Shown here piece by piece: positions 26,881 through 34,029 of a stretch of DNA of 64,000 nucleotides. Location: NCBI RefSeq assembly GCF_002846415.1, contig NZ_PJMX01000001.1:2790001-2854000 (forward strand). The letters are read 5' to 3'. This stretch comes from Streptomyces sp. TLI_146 (GTDB lineage: Bacteria > Actinomycetota > Actinomycetes > Streptomycetales > Streptomycetaceae). The notes under the pieces are model-generated. The model was not told the DNA's origin. It did no database searches and saw only the letters and a list, made by a program, of their open reading frames with translations. Position 1 is the first letter of the stretch, and each line of letters opens with the position of its first letter. Position numbers and translations under genes: made by a program.

Positions 26881-27285
26881 ATGCAGAGAACGGAAGGTGA
26901 CCGGCGGCGACGGGAACACCTTGCCGACGTGTCGACGGGACACACGCCCCGGTTACTCCCTTGGGTGACTGAGGACGGCAAGCGGTGCATGTTGAGCACC
27001 GGCGACGAAGGCGGCTTCTTGTCTCGGCTCGCTGACGACTTTGAGGCCGTGCATCTTGCCATGGGTGAGGACGTTCTCAAGCAAGCGCGCAAGGTGCTGG
27101 ACGACCCCATGACCCCCAACGCTGAGGTGCGGTACACGGCCCTACGCCTTTCCGAGTGCCTGACTGACGCGCTGCGGATCGCCGAGAGTCGAGGGCTCCG
27201 CCTGTCTGCGCCGGACGCCAGCGAGGATGACGACGAAGACGGGGACGACGAAGACCCGGCACAGTCCGCTGAGGCGTCCGCATGA
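26881..27285 (+). CDS. Small conserved Streptomyces accessory protein (XRE/DUF7848 cluster)
   Basis: A 134-aa soluble protein. ATG 26881 follows GAAGGGGG. LLPWVTEDGKRCMLSTGDEG and GFLSRLADDFEAVHLAMGED are conserved-looking; the C-terminus is an acidic tail (EDDDEDGDDEDPAQ). Proteins of this kind recur next to XRE regulators and DUF7848 proteins in Streptomyces. Its stop overlaps the next ATG by 4 bp. The function is unknown; partnership with the XRE regulator is inferred from gene order. Confidence 0.75.
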   Translation: MQRTEGDRRRREHLADVSTGHTPRLLPWVTEDGKRCMLSTGDEGGFLSRLADDFEAVHLAMGEDVLKQARKVLDDPMTPNAEVRYTALRLSECLTDALRIAESRGLRLSAPDASEDDDEDGDDEDPAQSAEASA

Positions 27286-27512
27286 CCCGCGCTGTCCTTC
27301 GGTTCGTGAAGCACAGCATCCGGCACGTGGAAGAAGGCGGGTGGATCTTCGAAGCCTTCTGCGCGACCACGTCGGAGTGTGAGGAGACATCCGGCCCCCA
27401 GGGCGAGCAGGAAGACGCTCAGGACTGGTGTCTTCGCCACACCGGCCGGACTGGTCATGACCTCTTCCGCCGTGTCGTCGCGGACCATGCCCGCGTAACG
27501 CGGGACGAATGA
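27282..27512 (+). CDS. DUF7848-type small protein
   Basis: A 76-aa protein, coupled by ATGA overlap to the gene before. The pattern ...EGGWIFEAFCATTSECEETS, then an acidic spacer, W, H-x3-TGHDLFRRV fits the DUF7848 group: short proteins with two cysteines and a C-terminal TGHxxFRR motif, found beside XRE regulators in Streptomyces. The Cys pair and His suggest a small zinc-bound fold. The role is unknown. It is the last gene before the right end of the insertion. Confidence 0.75.
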   Translation: MTRAVLRFVKHSIRHVEEGGWIFEAFCATTSECEETSGPQGEQEDAQDWCLRHTGRTGHDLFRRVVADHARVTRDE

Positions 27513-27710
27513 CCCCGGCGCGCTGAGAGACGGCGAATCAAGGCTCAGCGTCTCGGCTGCCCCGTCTGTGCGTCCGTACCAGTTGTTTGCCTGCCTAGAT
27601 CACGCCGACGTTGCTCGGAACGCTCTCGCGATGGACGTGCCGCCAATCACGTGACGCATCCGTTGGCGTGGGTTCGGGCGCTTCCGCATACCCGCTGACC
27701 TGGTGTAACG

Positions 27711-27739
27711 TCCAGAATCGCTAGTTAGACGCGTTCGGA
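27711..27739 (-). repeat. Right terminal inverted repeat of the insertion
   Basis: On the minus strand it reads TCCGAACGC, 6 nt, CTAG, 3 nt, TTCTGGA, with the same spacing as the left end. The flanking dinucleotide TC is at 27740-27741. The 208 bp between 27513 and this end hold no gene. Confidence 0.8.
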
Positions 27740-28050
27740 TCGGCGAGCACGACCCACGTCGCCTCGCTGCCCTGCCCGACGTCCACCCGCCGCGCCCCGA
27801 GCCCCACCAGCCGCTCGATCTCGGCGGCCTGGTCATCCGGGATGAGGTCGATGTGCAGCCGGTTCTTGCCCGCCTTGGGCTCGGGCACGGGCAGGAAACA
27901 CATTCCGGGGAAGGCGGTCTCATGCGCCCCGATCACGATCTCCTCCTCGTCCTCGAAAAGCACTTTCCAGTCCAGGACCTGGCACCAGAACCGCGCGAGA
28001 GCGGGCAGATCATGAGCGTCCACGGCAAGGTGGTACAGAGTAACGGCCAT
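27721..28050 (-). pseudogene. N-terminal part of a VOC-family gene, interrupted by the insertion
   Basis: From ATG 28050 (or 28056) it encodes MAVTLYHLAVDAHDLPALAR through a TWVVLADP segment. It then runs into the insertion and stops at TAG (27721) after NASN. The intact family (about 115-120 aa, two beta-alpha-beta-beta-beta modules with metal ligands) should continue with LEGNEFCVLRP, found at 22443-22514. The final strand and its metal-ligand glutamate are therefore lost, so activity is doubtful. It is divergent from the ATPase gene at 28105 with only 54 bp between. Confidence 0.85.
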
Positions 28051-28104
28051 ACCCATCAGTATGTGCTCTGCGGTGATGTCAGTGCCGTCCGGCACCATCG
28101 CGTC

Positions 28105-30429
28105 ATGGACCACTCGACATTCGACGCGGACGCCCGCGCGGAATTCGCCCGAGCCGTGCGGGCTGCCATGGAGGAAGCGAAACGCGAGGGCAAGACGAAG
28201 CCCACCCTGGAAAAGATCTCCAGAGCCACAGCGGCGAAGAACCGACCACCTGTGAGTACGAGCGCAATCAGTGCCTGGTGCAGTGGCGATCGGCTGCCTC
28301 GGACCTGGTCCGTCCTGGAATCCTTCCTCACTGCCCTGGAACAGGCGGCGTCGCTGCCCCGGGGAAAGTTCGACGACCCCCCACGCTGGCGAAGGCTCTA
28401 CGAGCGAGCACGCGCCGCGCCGAGCGAACCTCCCCAGCCAGGAACCGTCGCAATCCGCGTCCGGGATGCGGACCCACTCGAACTCATGGTGCACCGGGCC
28501 CGAACGACCAAGGACGGGAACGCCGTCCCCGTCTACATTCCCCGCGACGTCGACCCCGACGTAAGAGCGGCTCTGTCACGCATGAGCGGCAGCGGCGGTG
28601 TTGTGCTCCTGGTCGGCGACTCCACTGCGGGGAAGACTCGATGCGCCTACGAAGCCATGAGAGCGACGCTGTCGGATCACCTACTGATCGCGCCACGCCA
28701 CATCACTGACCTTCCCGAGGCGATCAGCAAGGCAGTCCGGGCGGCCAGGAGTGACGAGCGATGTGTGCTCTGGCTGAACGACATAGAGAAATACCTCGGC
28801 CCAGGAAGTTTTGACCTCAAGGACCTGCATACCCTGCGCACCACTCAGACCGTGGTGCTCGGAACAATCCGGTCGCGCATCCGGAAGGACCTGCCCGACG
28901 AAGAGCTGGTCAGGCTGGCCCAGGAGTTCGAAGTCGAGCGGCTCTGGTCCGCGGGCGAGGTCGACCGCGCTCGGAAGCAGTTCCGGTCCGACCGCGACGA
29001 GCGGCTGCGCCTCGCAATCAGCCAGGCCGCCGACTTCGGCATCGCCGAAACACTGGCGACGGGTCCTCAGCTATGGCGTGAGTTGCGCGGTGCGTCCGTG
29101 GTGAACGGCAACCCCCGTGGGGCTGCGCTGGTGTGGTGCGCGATCGACCTGGCCCTCGCCGGCCTGACAGAACCCCTTTCGGTCGGCCTCCTTGGCGAAC
29201 TGCACGAGGACTACCTGCCGGGAAGCAACAAGCAACTGATCGGTCCCGAACCATTCGAGGCCGCCCTCTCCTGGGCTACCAGCCCGCGCGACGCCGTGAC
29301 ACGCCTCCTGATACCTGAAGGCGATGGGCTGCGTCCCTTCGACTATCTGCTCGACGCTCATCTGCAGGACCGAGGTCCCTCACCCAAGCTGATCCCCGAG
29401 AAGGTCTGGGCAACCGTCCTCGCATCGGGCACCGAAAGACACCAACGCTTCAGCATCGCCCTCGCGGCCCACGCCAATGACCGCATGGACATCGGCCGAA
29501 AGGCCCTGCTTCCGCTCGCAGAGGCACAGGACGCCGAGGCACAGCGCACGCTCGGTGTGCTCTGCGAGCACACCGACCGGCAGGAAGCGGCCCGATGGCT
29601 TCAACGCGCCATCGACTCGGGAGACGTCCTCTCCTTCCGTCTGATGGGCAATCTCCACTTCCGCAACCAGGACCGCGAGACCGCTTCCCAGTGGTACCGG
29701 AAGGCGGCCGAGGCGGGGGATGAGGTAGCGCAGTCGTACTACAACGAACCGACTCTGATCCGTCCGCCGAAGGCCCAGACGCCTCACCTCATTGAGCCGG
29801 ATGTCGGGGCAGCCGCCGACGCGGACTGGGACGAGGCCGAGGACTACGGCCCCACTCCGCGTACCCTGCGCGTCCTGGAAGCCGCTTTCGTTATCTCGGC
29901 AGACATGGCGTACGACTCGTTGGAAGAGATCGGAGACCAGCGAGTCGACCTCACCCATAACTACGCTGCCGTCTTCAGTGATCTGCCCGTGCTCACCTGG
30001 GGCCAGAACGCGAAGTGGCGTCGTCAGATGGCCCGATGCTTCGACGACCTCGCCCAGGACATCCGGTCCGGTGAGTGGCCCCAGCCCACCTGCACGGGTG
30101 AAGAGATGGCGATGCATATCGCCCTCGAACGTGCTTCGGCCATGGTGGCGGACGAGCCAGAGCTGGTGGATATGTTCACCGAGGGGCTCCCAGAGGAGGC
30201 CGGCGACTATGACTGGGGCCTGTGTCTGGGTCTCTTCCTTGAAGACACGGATGTGCTGTTCCTGTACGAGCCCTGGGCGCAGGGCATCGAGGAGCCGGAC
30301 AATCCCATCCATCGACATCTCGGCATCGCGAACCTCGAAGCAGACGACTGGTTCGATCCCTTCCGCGAAAACGAGACACGCGACCCGGAGCGCGGGTTCC
30401 GCCGTTGCACCGCGATCCCGCCGGGATAA
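28105..30429 (+). CDS. HTH - P-loop ATPase (STAND-like) - Sel1-repeat protein
   Basis: A 774-aa protein. Residues about 33-80: XRE-like HTH (TLEKISRATAAKNRPPVSTS, WCSGDRLP). Residues about 141-470: P-loop NTPase with Walker A GDSTAGKT (171-178), Walker B-like VLWLNDIEKYL (D226) and a GTIRSR sensor-like turn. Residues about 480-560: Sel1/TPR-type repeats (ALLPLAEAQDAEAQRTLGVL; DRETASQWYRKAAEAGDEVA). The last ~190 residues form a separate domain ending ETRDPERGFRR, whose style matches stand-alone Streptomyces hypotheticals. NTPase plus repeats is the plan of STAND signalling and immune ATPases. No effector domain is recognised. ATG 28105 lacks a clear RBS; an in-frame GTG at 28063 is an alternative. 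Confidence 0.8.
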   Translation: MDHSTFDADARAEFARAVRAAMEEAKREGKTKPTLEKISRATAAKNRPPVSTSAISAWCSGDRLPRTWSVLESFLTALEQAASLPRGKFDDPPRWRRLYERARAAPSEPPQPGTVAIRVRDADPLELMVHRARTTKDGNAVPVYIPRDVDPDVRAALSRMSGSGGVVLLVGDSTAGKTRCAYEAMRATLSDHLLIAPRHITDLPEAISKAVRAARSDERCVLWLNDIEKYLGPGSFDLKDLHTLRTTQTVVLGTIRSRIRKDLPDEELVRLAQEFEVERLWSAGEVDRARKQFRSDRDERLRLAISQAADFGIAETLATGPQLWRELRGASVVNGNPRGAALVWCAIDLALAGLTEPLSVGLLGELHEDYLPGSNKQLIGPEPFEAALSWATSPRDAVTRLLIPEGDGLRPFDYLLDAHLQDRGPSPKLIPEKVWATVLASGTERHQRFSIALAAHANDRMDIGRKALLPLAEAQDAEAQRTLGVLCEHTDRQEAARWLQRAIDSGDVLSFRLMGNLHFRNQDRETASQWYRKAAEAGDEVAQSYYNEPTLIRPPKAQTPHLIEPDVGAAADADWDEAEDYGPTPRTLRVLEAAFVISADMAYDSLEEIGDQRVDLTHNYAAVFSDLPVLTWGQNAKWRRQMARCFDDLAQDIRSGEWPQPTCTGEEMAMHIALERASAMVADEPELVDMFTEGLPEEAGDYDWGLCLGLFLEDTDVLFLYEPWAQGIEEPDNPIHRHLGIANLEADDWFDPFRENETRDPERGFRRCTAIPPG

Positions 30430-30560
30430 ACCGCCTGGCCTTTCTGACCTGCACCGATGAGCCGTCGGCGCACGGGGACGATGGTTCGCGCGGCGTCCGG
30501 CCGCTTTCGTAGTGCCACGCGATCGCAGCGACATCGACACTTCGAGGAAGGCTGGCGCAC

Positions 30561-30719
30561 ATGCCCTTCACACGCGAACTCCTCCTGCTGACCGGGATCC
30601 CGCTCACGGTGGCAGCGACTCTGCTCATCGGTCATCTCACGACGCTGCACGGCCTGCGAGGTGAGCACCGCCTCGCCGCGTTCCGCATCCTCGCCGAGGC
30701 GATGCGCCGGCGCCGTTGA
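30561..30719 (+). CDS. Small single-pass membrane protein, 52 aa
   Basis: ATG 30561 is preceded by GAGGAAGG (about 10 nt). The product MPFTRELLLLTGIPLTVAAT continues with one membrane helix (about 7-28) and a basic tail ending AMRRRR. It is immediately followed by a perfect terminator, supporting a real transcript. The function is unknown. The 131 bp before it hold no other gene. Confidence 0.6.
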   Translation: MPFTRELLLLTGIPLTVAATLLIGHLTTLHGLRGEHRLAAFRILAEAMRRRR

Positions 30720-30725
30720 CGCGAA

Positions 30726-30752
30726 AGGGCCCCGGCACACAGCCGGGGCCCT
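30726..30752. terminator. Bidirectional hairpin terminator between the 52-aa gene and sufT
   Basis: Perfect 11-bp stem AGGGCCCCGGC / GCCGGGGCCCT with loop ACACA, between convergent stops (30719 and 30770). It would end both the accessory transcript and the suf operon. Confidence 0.88.
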
Positions 30753-30769
30753 ACACACGCACAGCTCGC

Positions 30770-31108
30770 TCAGACGTTGAACCCGAGCGCCCGCAGCTGC
30801 TCGCGTCCATCATCCGTGATCTTGTCCGGCCCCCACGGCGGCATCCAGACCCAGTTGATCTTGAGCTCGTTGACGATGCCCTCCGTCGCGGACTTCGCCT
30901 GGTCCTCGATCACATCGGTCAGCGGGCAGGCCGCCGACGTCAGGGTCATGTCCAGCGTCGCGATGTTGGCGTCGTCGATGTGGATGCCGTAGATGAGGCC
31001 CAGGTTGACGACGTCGATGCCCAGCTCGGGGTCGACGACGTCGTACAGCGCCTCGCGGACTTCTTCCTCCGAGGCCGGCTTCAAGGTGGCCTCTGCGTTC
31101 TCGGTCAT
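30770..31108 (-). CDS. sufT: MIP18/DUF59-family iron-sulfur assembly factor SufT
   Basis: A 112-aa DUF59 protein, last gene of the suf operon. It contains VVDPELGIDVVNLGLIYGIH and TSAACPLTD, the conserved Cys motif, with an APPWGPDKI-like end (MPPWGPDKITDDGREQL). DUF59 proteins help mature or deliver Fe-S clusters. Its ATG overlaps the sufU stop by 4 bp, showing coupling. Confidence 0.9.
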   Translation of the reverse strand: MTENAEATLKPASEEEVREALYDVVDPELGIDVVNLGLIYGIHIDDANIATLDMTLTSAACPLTDVIEDQAKSATEGIVNELKINWVWMPPWGPDKITDDGREQLRALGFNV

Positions 31109-31569
31109 GCGCTCTTCCTCTCGGCTCCGGCGCCCAGCGCCTGGGCCGTCGCGTCCTTCCAGGCCATCCAGCTCAGCAGAGCACACTTGACGCGCGCGGG
31201 GTACTTGGAGACGCCGGCGAAAGCCACCGCGTCCTCCAGGACCTCCTCCATCGCGTCGTCCGGCTCCAGCTGGCCCTTGGACTGCATCAGCTCCAGGAAG
31301 GTCTCCTGGATCCGCTGCGCCTCGGCCAGGTCCTTGCCGACCAGCAGGTCGTTGAGGACCGAGGCGCTGGCCTGGCTGATGGAGCAGCCCTGGCCCTCGT
31401 ACGAGACGTCCTCGATCCGCGAGCCCGCGTACTTCACCCGGAGGGTGATCTCGTCGCCGCACGTCGGGTTCACGTGGTGCACCTCGGCGTCACCGTCCCG
31501 CAAGCCCCGCCCGTGGGGGTGCTTGTAGTGGTCCAGGATGACGTCCTGGTACATCGAATCCAGCTTCAC
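31105..31569 (-). CDS. sufU: SufU sulfur-transfer / zinc protein
   Basis: A 154-aa IscU-like protein. The zinc ligands of SufU are visible: C37 and D39 (PTCGDE), C62 (GQGCSIS) and C129 (RVKCALL), with the insertion between the second and third ligand that separates SufU from IscU. In Gram-positive SUF systems it accepts persulfide from SufS. It follows sufS after a 100-bp gap that holds a hairpin. Confidence 0.93.
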   Translation of the reverse strand: MKLDSMYQDVILDHYKHPHGRGLRDGDAEVHHVNPTCGDEITLRVKYAGSRIEDVSYEGQGCSISQASASVLNDLLVGKDLAEAQRIQETFLELMQSKGQLEPDDAMEEVLEDAVAFAGVSKYPARVKCALLSWMAWKDATAQALGAGAERKSA

Positions 31570-31604
31570 AACGCATTACCTCGCGTCCCTGTAATCGCTC
31601 GCCA

Positions 31605-31662
31605 CGACGTGCTTTCCGGCCGGGGGTCCGGGGGGTGTCCCCCGGGAAGACACAGCACGTCG
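31605..31662 (-). promoter_or_regulatory. Intra-operon hairpin between sufS and sufU
   Basis: Outer arms CGACGTGCT (31605-31613) and AGCACGTCG (31654-31662) enclose an inner GC hairpin of CCGGGGG / CCCCCGG type. It is the only sizeable gap in the downstream half of the operon, so it may attenuate or stabilise the transcript. The inner part resembles common Streptomyces intergenic repeats. Confidence 0.5.
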
Positions 31663-31669
31663 GTAACCC

Positions 31670-32941
31670 CTAGCCGAAGAAGTTTCGTACGTGCTCCAGG
31701 CCGTCCACCAGGGCGTCGACCTCGGCGGGCGTGGAGTACAGATAGAAAGACGCTCGCGTGGTCGCGGGAATTCCGTAGCGCAGGCAGACCGGGCGCGCGC
31801 AGTGGTGGCCGACCCGGACCGCGATGCCCTCCTCGTCGAGGACCTGGCCCACGTCGTGCGGGTGGATGTCGCCCAGCACGAAGGAGATCGCGGCGCCGCG
31901 GTCCTCGGCCGTGGTGGGGCCGATGATCCGCAGGTCGGGGACCTCCTGGAGGCGCTTCACCGCGTACTCGGTGATCGCGTGCTCATGCGCGGCGATCTTG
32001 TCCATGCCGATCGCCGAGAGGTAGTCCACGGCCGCGCCGAGGCCGACGGCCTGGGCGATCGGGGGCGTACCGGCCTCGAACTTGTGCGGCGCGGGCGCGT
32101 ACGTCGACGAGTGCATCGAGACCGTCTCGATCATCTCGCCGCCGCCGAGGAAGGGGGGGAGGTCTTCCAGCAGCTCCTGGCGGCCCCAGAGGACGCCGAT
32201 GCCGGTCGGGCCGCACATCTTGTGGCCGGTGAAGGCCACGAAGTCGGCCTGGAGGGCCTGGACGTCCAGCGGCATGTGCGGCGCGGCCTGCGAGGCGTCG
32301 ATGCACAGCAGTGCGCCGACCTCCTGGGCGCGGCGGACGATCGCCTCGACCGGGTTGACCGTGCCCAGCAGGTTCGAGACCAGCGTGAAGGAGACGATCT
32401 TCGTCTTCTCGGTGATGATCTCGTCGATGTTGGAGAGGTCAAGGCGGCCGTCGTCGGTGAGGCCGAACCACTTCAGCTTCGCGCCGGTCCGCTGCGAGAG
32501 CAGCTGCCACGGCACGATGTTGGAGTGGTGCTCCATCTCCGTGATGACTATCTCGGTCTCATGGTCCACGCGGTAGGGCTCGTCGGCCCAGCCCAGCATG
32601 TTGGCGACCAGGTTGAGCGACTCCGAGGCGTTCTTGGTGAAGATCACCTCGTCGCGGCTCGGCGCGTTGATGAACGCGGCGACCTTGTCGCGCGCGCCCT
32701 CGTACAGCGCCGTGGCCTCCTCGGCCACCGTGTACACACCACGGTGGACGTTGGCGTTGTGCCGCTCGTAGTACTCGTTGAGGGCGTCGAGCACCTGGCG
32801 CGGCTTCTGCGAAGTCGCCGCGCTGTCGAGGTACACGATCTTCTTCCCATCGTGGACCACACGGTCCAGGAGGGGGAAGTCCTTGCGGATCGCCTCGTCA
32901 AGAAGATGAGACCCGGTGAGGAGGCCCGGCAGCTGTGTCAC
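31670..32941 (-). CDS. sufS: Cysteine desulfurase SufS
   Basis: A 423-aa group II PLP desulfurase, which removes sulfur from L-cysteine as a persulfide for cluster assembly. Seen here: YLDSAATSQKP at 37-47, MEHHSN near 136, Schiff-base K241 in FTGHKMCGPTG, and catalytic C381 in HHCARP. ATG 32941 overlaps the sufC stop by 4 bp. Confidence 0.95.
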   Translation of the reverse strand: MTQLPGLLTGSHLLDEAIRKDFPLLDRVVHDGKKIVYLDSAATSQKPRQVLDALNEYYERHNANVHRGVYTVAEEATALYEGARDKVAAFINAPSRDEVIFTKNASESLNLVANMLGWADEPYRVDHETEIVITEMEHHSNIVPWQLLSQRTGAKLKWFGLTDDGRLDLSNIDEIITEKTKIVSFTLVSNLLGTVNPVEAIVRRAQEVGALLCIDASQAAPHMPLDVQALQADFVAFTGHKMCGPTGIGVLWGRQELLEDLPPFLGGGEMIETVSMHSSTYAPAPHKFEAGTPPIAQAVGLGAAVDYLSAIGMDKIAAHEHAITEYAVKRLQEVPDLRIIGPTTAEDRGAAISFVLGDIHPHDVGQVLDEEGIAVRVGHHCARPVCLRYGIPATTRASFYLYSTPAEVDALVDGLEHVRNFFG

Positions 32942-33702
32942 TCGGATGCGCCACCCTTCGTGTAAGCCTCGTAGCCCTCGTTCTCCAGCTTGTCGGCGAG
33001 CTCGGCGCCGCCGGACTCGGCGATGCGGCCGTTCGCGAACACGTGCACGAAGTCGGGCTTGATGTAGCGCAGGATGCGCGTGTAGTGCGTGATCAGCAGG
33101 GTGCCGACCTCGCCGCTCTCGCGGACGCGGTTGACGCCCTCGGAGACGACGCGCAGCGCGTCGACGTCCAGGCCCGAGTCGGTCTCGTCGAGGATCGCGA
33201 TCTTCGGCTTGAGGAGCTCCAGCTGAAGGATCTCGTGGCGCTTCTTCTCACCGCCGGAGAAGCCCTCGTTGACGTTGCGCTCGGCGAAGGCCGGGTCCAT
33301 CTGGAGCTGCTCCATGGCGGACTTGACCTCCTTCACCCAGGTGCGCAGCTTGGGCGCCTCGCCGCGCACGGCGGTGGCGGAGGTGCGCAGGAAGTTGGAG
33401 ACCGAGACGCCAGGGACCTCGACCGGGTACTGCATGGCCAGGAAGACGCCGGCGCGGGCGCGCTCGTCGACGGACATCTCCAGGACGTCCTCGCCGTCCA
33501 GCGTGACCGTACCGCCGGTGATCGTGTACTTGGGGTGACCCGCGAGCGAGTACGCGAGGGTGGACTTGCCGGAGCCGTTGGGACCCATGATGGCGTGGGT
33601 CTCGCCCTGCTTCACGGTCAGGTCGACGCCCTTGAGGATCTCCCGGGGGCCGTTCTCGGCTTCCACGGTGACGTGCAGGTCGCGGATTTCAAGCGTTGCC
33701 AT
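32938..33702 (-). CDS. sufC: Fe-S assembly ATPase SufC
   Basis: A 254-aa ABC-type ATPase that powers the SufBCD scaffold. Walker A GPNGSGKST (about 39-47), Q-loop MQYPVEVPG, signature FSGGEKKRHEI, Walker B AILDETDSGLDVD and the H-loop ITHYTRIL are all present. It is not a transporter subunit: no membrane partner, and it sits between the ferredoxin/sufD and sufS genes. Confidence 0.96.
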   Translation of the reverse strand: MATLEIRDLHVTVEAENGPREILKGVDLTVKQGETHAIMGPNGSGKSTLAYSLAGHPKYTITGGTVTLDGEDVLEMSVDERARAGVFLAMQYPVEVPGVSVSNFLRTSATAVRGEAPKLRTWVKEVKSAMEQLQMDPAFAERNVNEGFSGGEKKRHEILQLELLKPKIAILDETDSGLDVDALRVVSEGVNRVRESGEVGTLLITHYTRILRYIKPDFVHVFANGRIAESGGAELADKLENEGYEAYTKGGASE

Positions 33703-33708
33703 GGGGAC

Positions 33709-34029
33709 TTAGTTCTCCTGGGATACGGAGACGAGAACATCGTCCCCTTCGATCTTTACGGGGTAAACGGGCACGGGGCGCGTCGCGGGCAGGCCCGACG
33801 GCTTGCCGGTGCGCAGGTCGAACGTGGAGCCGTGCAGCCAGCACTCGATCTGGCAGTCCTCGACCTCGCCCTCCGACAGCGAGACGTTCGCGTGCGAGCA
33901 GATGTCGTGGATCGCGAACACCTCGCCCTCGGTACGGACGAGCGAGACCGGCGTGCCGTCGAGTTCCACCCGCTTCGGGGTGTCCTCCTCCAGCTCGCTC
34001 AGCGCGCAGACGCGGACGAAGGCGGACAT
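33709..34029 (-). CDS. Rieske [2Fe-2S] ferredoxin-like protein (NirD/BphF type)
   Basis: A 106-aa single-domain Rieske protein. Ligand pairs C-S-H (DICSHANVSLSEG) and C-x2-H (ECWLHGS) are intact. It is embedded between sufD and sufC in actinobacterial suf operons, where it may donate electrons or act as an assembly client. Its ATG overlaps the sufD stop by one base (TGATG). Confidence 0.9.
   Translation of the reverse strand: MSAFVRVCALSELEEDTPKRVELDGTPVSLVRTEGEVFAIHDICSHANVSLSEGEVEDCQIECWLHGSTFDLRTGKPSGLPATRPVPVYPVKIEGDDVLVSVSQEN

Larger units (their letters stand above)
22500..27739. mobile_element. 5.24-kb insertion with 29-bp inverted ends and no recombinase gene
   Basis: Both ends read TCCGAACGC-N6-CTAG-N3-TTCTGGA inwards (22500-22528, and 27739-27711 on the other strand): 21 of 29 positions identical with no gaps. 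A dinucleotide TC directly flanks each end. Removing the element and one TC rejoins two VOC gene fragments in frame as ...VLAD-LEGNEFC.... Large serine integrase sites behave this way: a 2-bp crossover centre with inverted attP half-sites left at each end. No integrase, transposase or relaxase frame is present. Six genes are carried: three read leftwards (22746-25293) and three rightwards (25516-27512). GC falls to near 50% around 24.6-25.3 kb, supporting horizontal origin. Confidence 0.8.

Noticed and set aside
22500..27739. Classical insertion sequence or AICE
   Set aside because: No transposase for an IS, and no integrase, excisionase, RepSA or TraSA-like gene for an AICE; the 2-bp repeat also does not fit common IS target duplications.
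27853..28104. Upstream extension of the STAND-like ATPase by about 84 codons
   Set aside because: It would lie antisense to the VOC gene and has no RBS or domain continuity.
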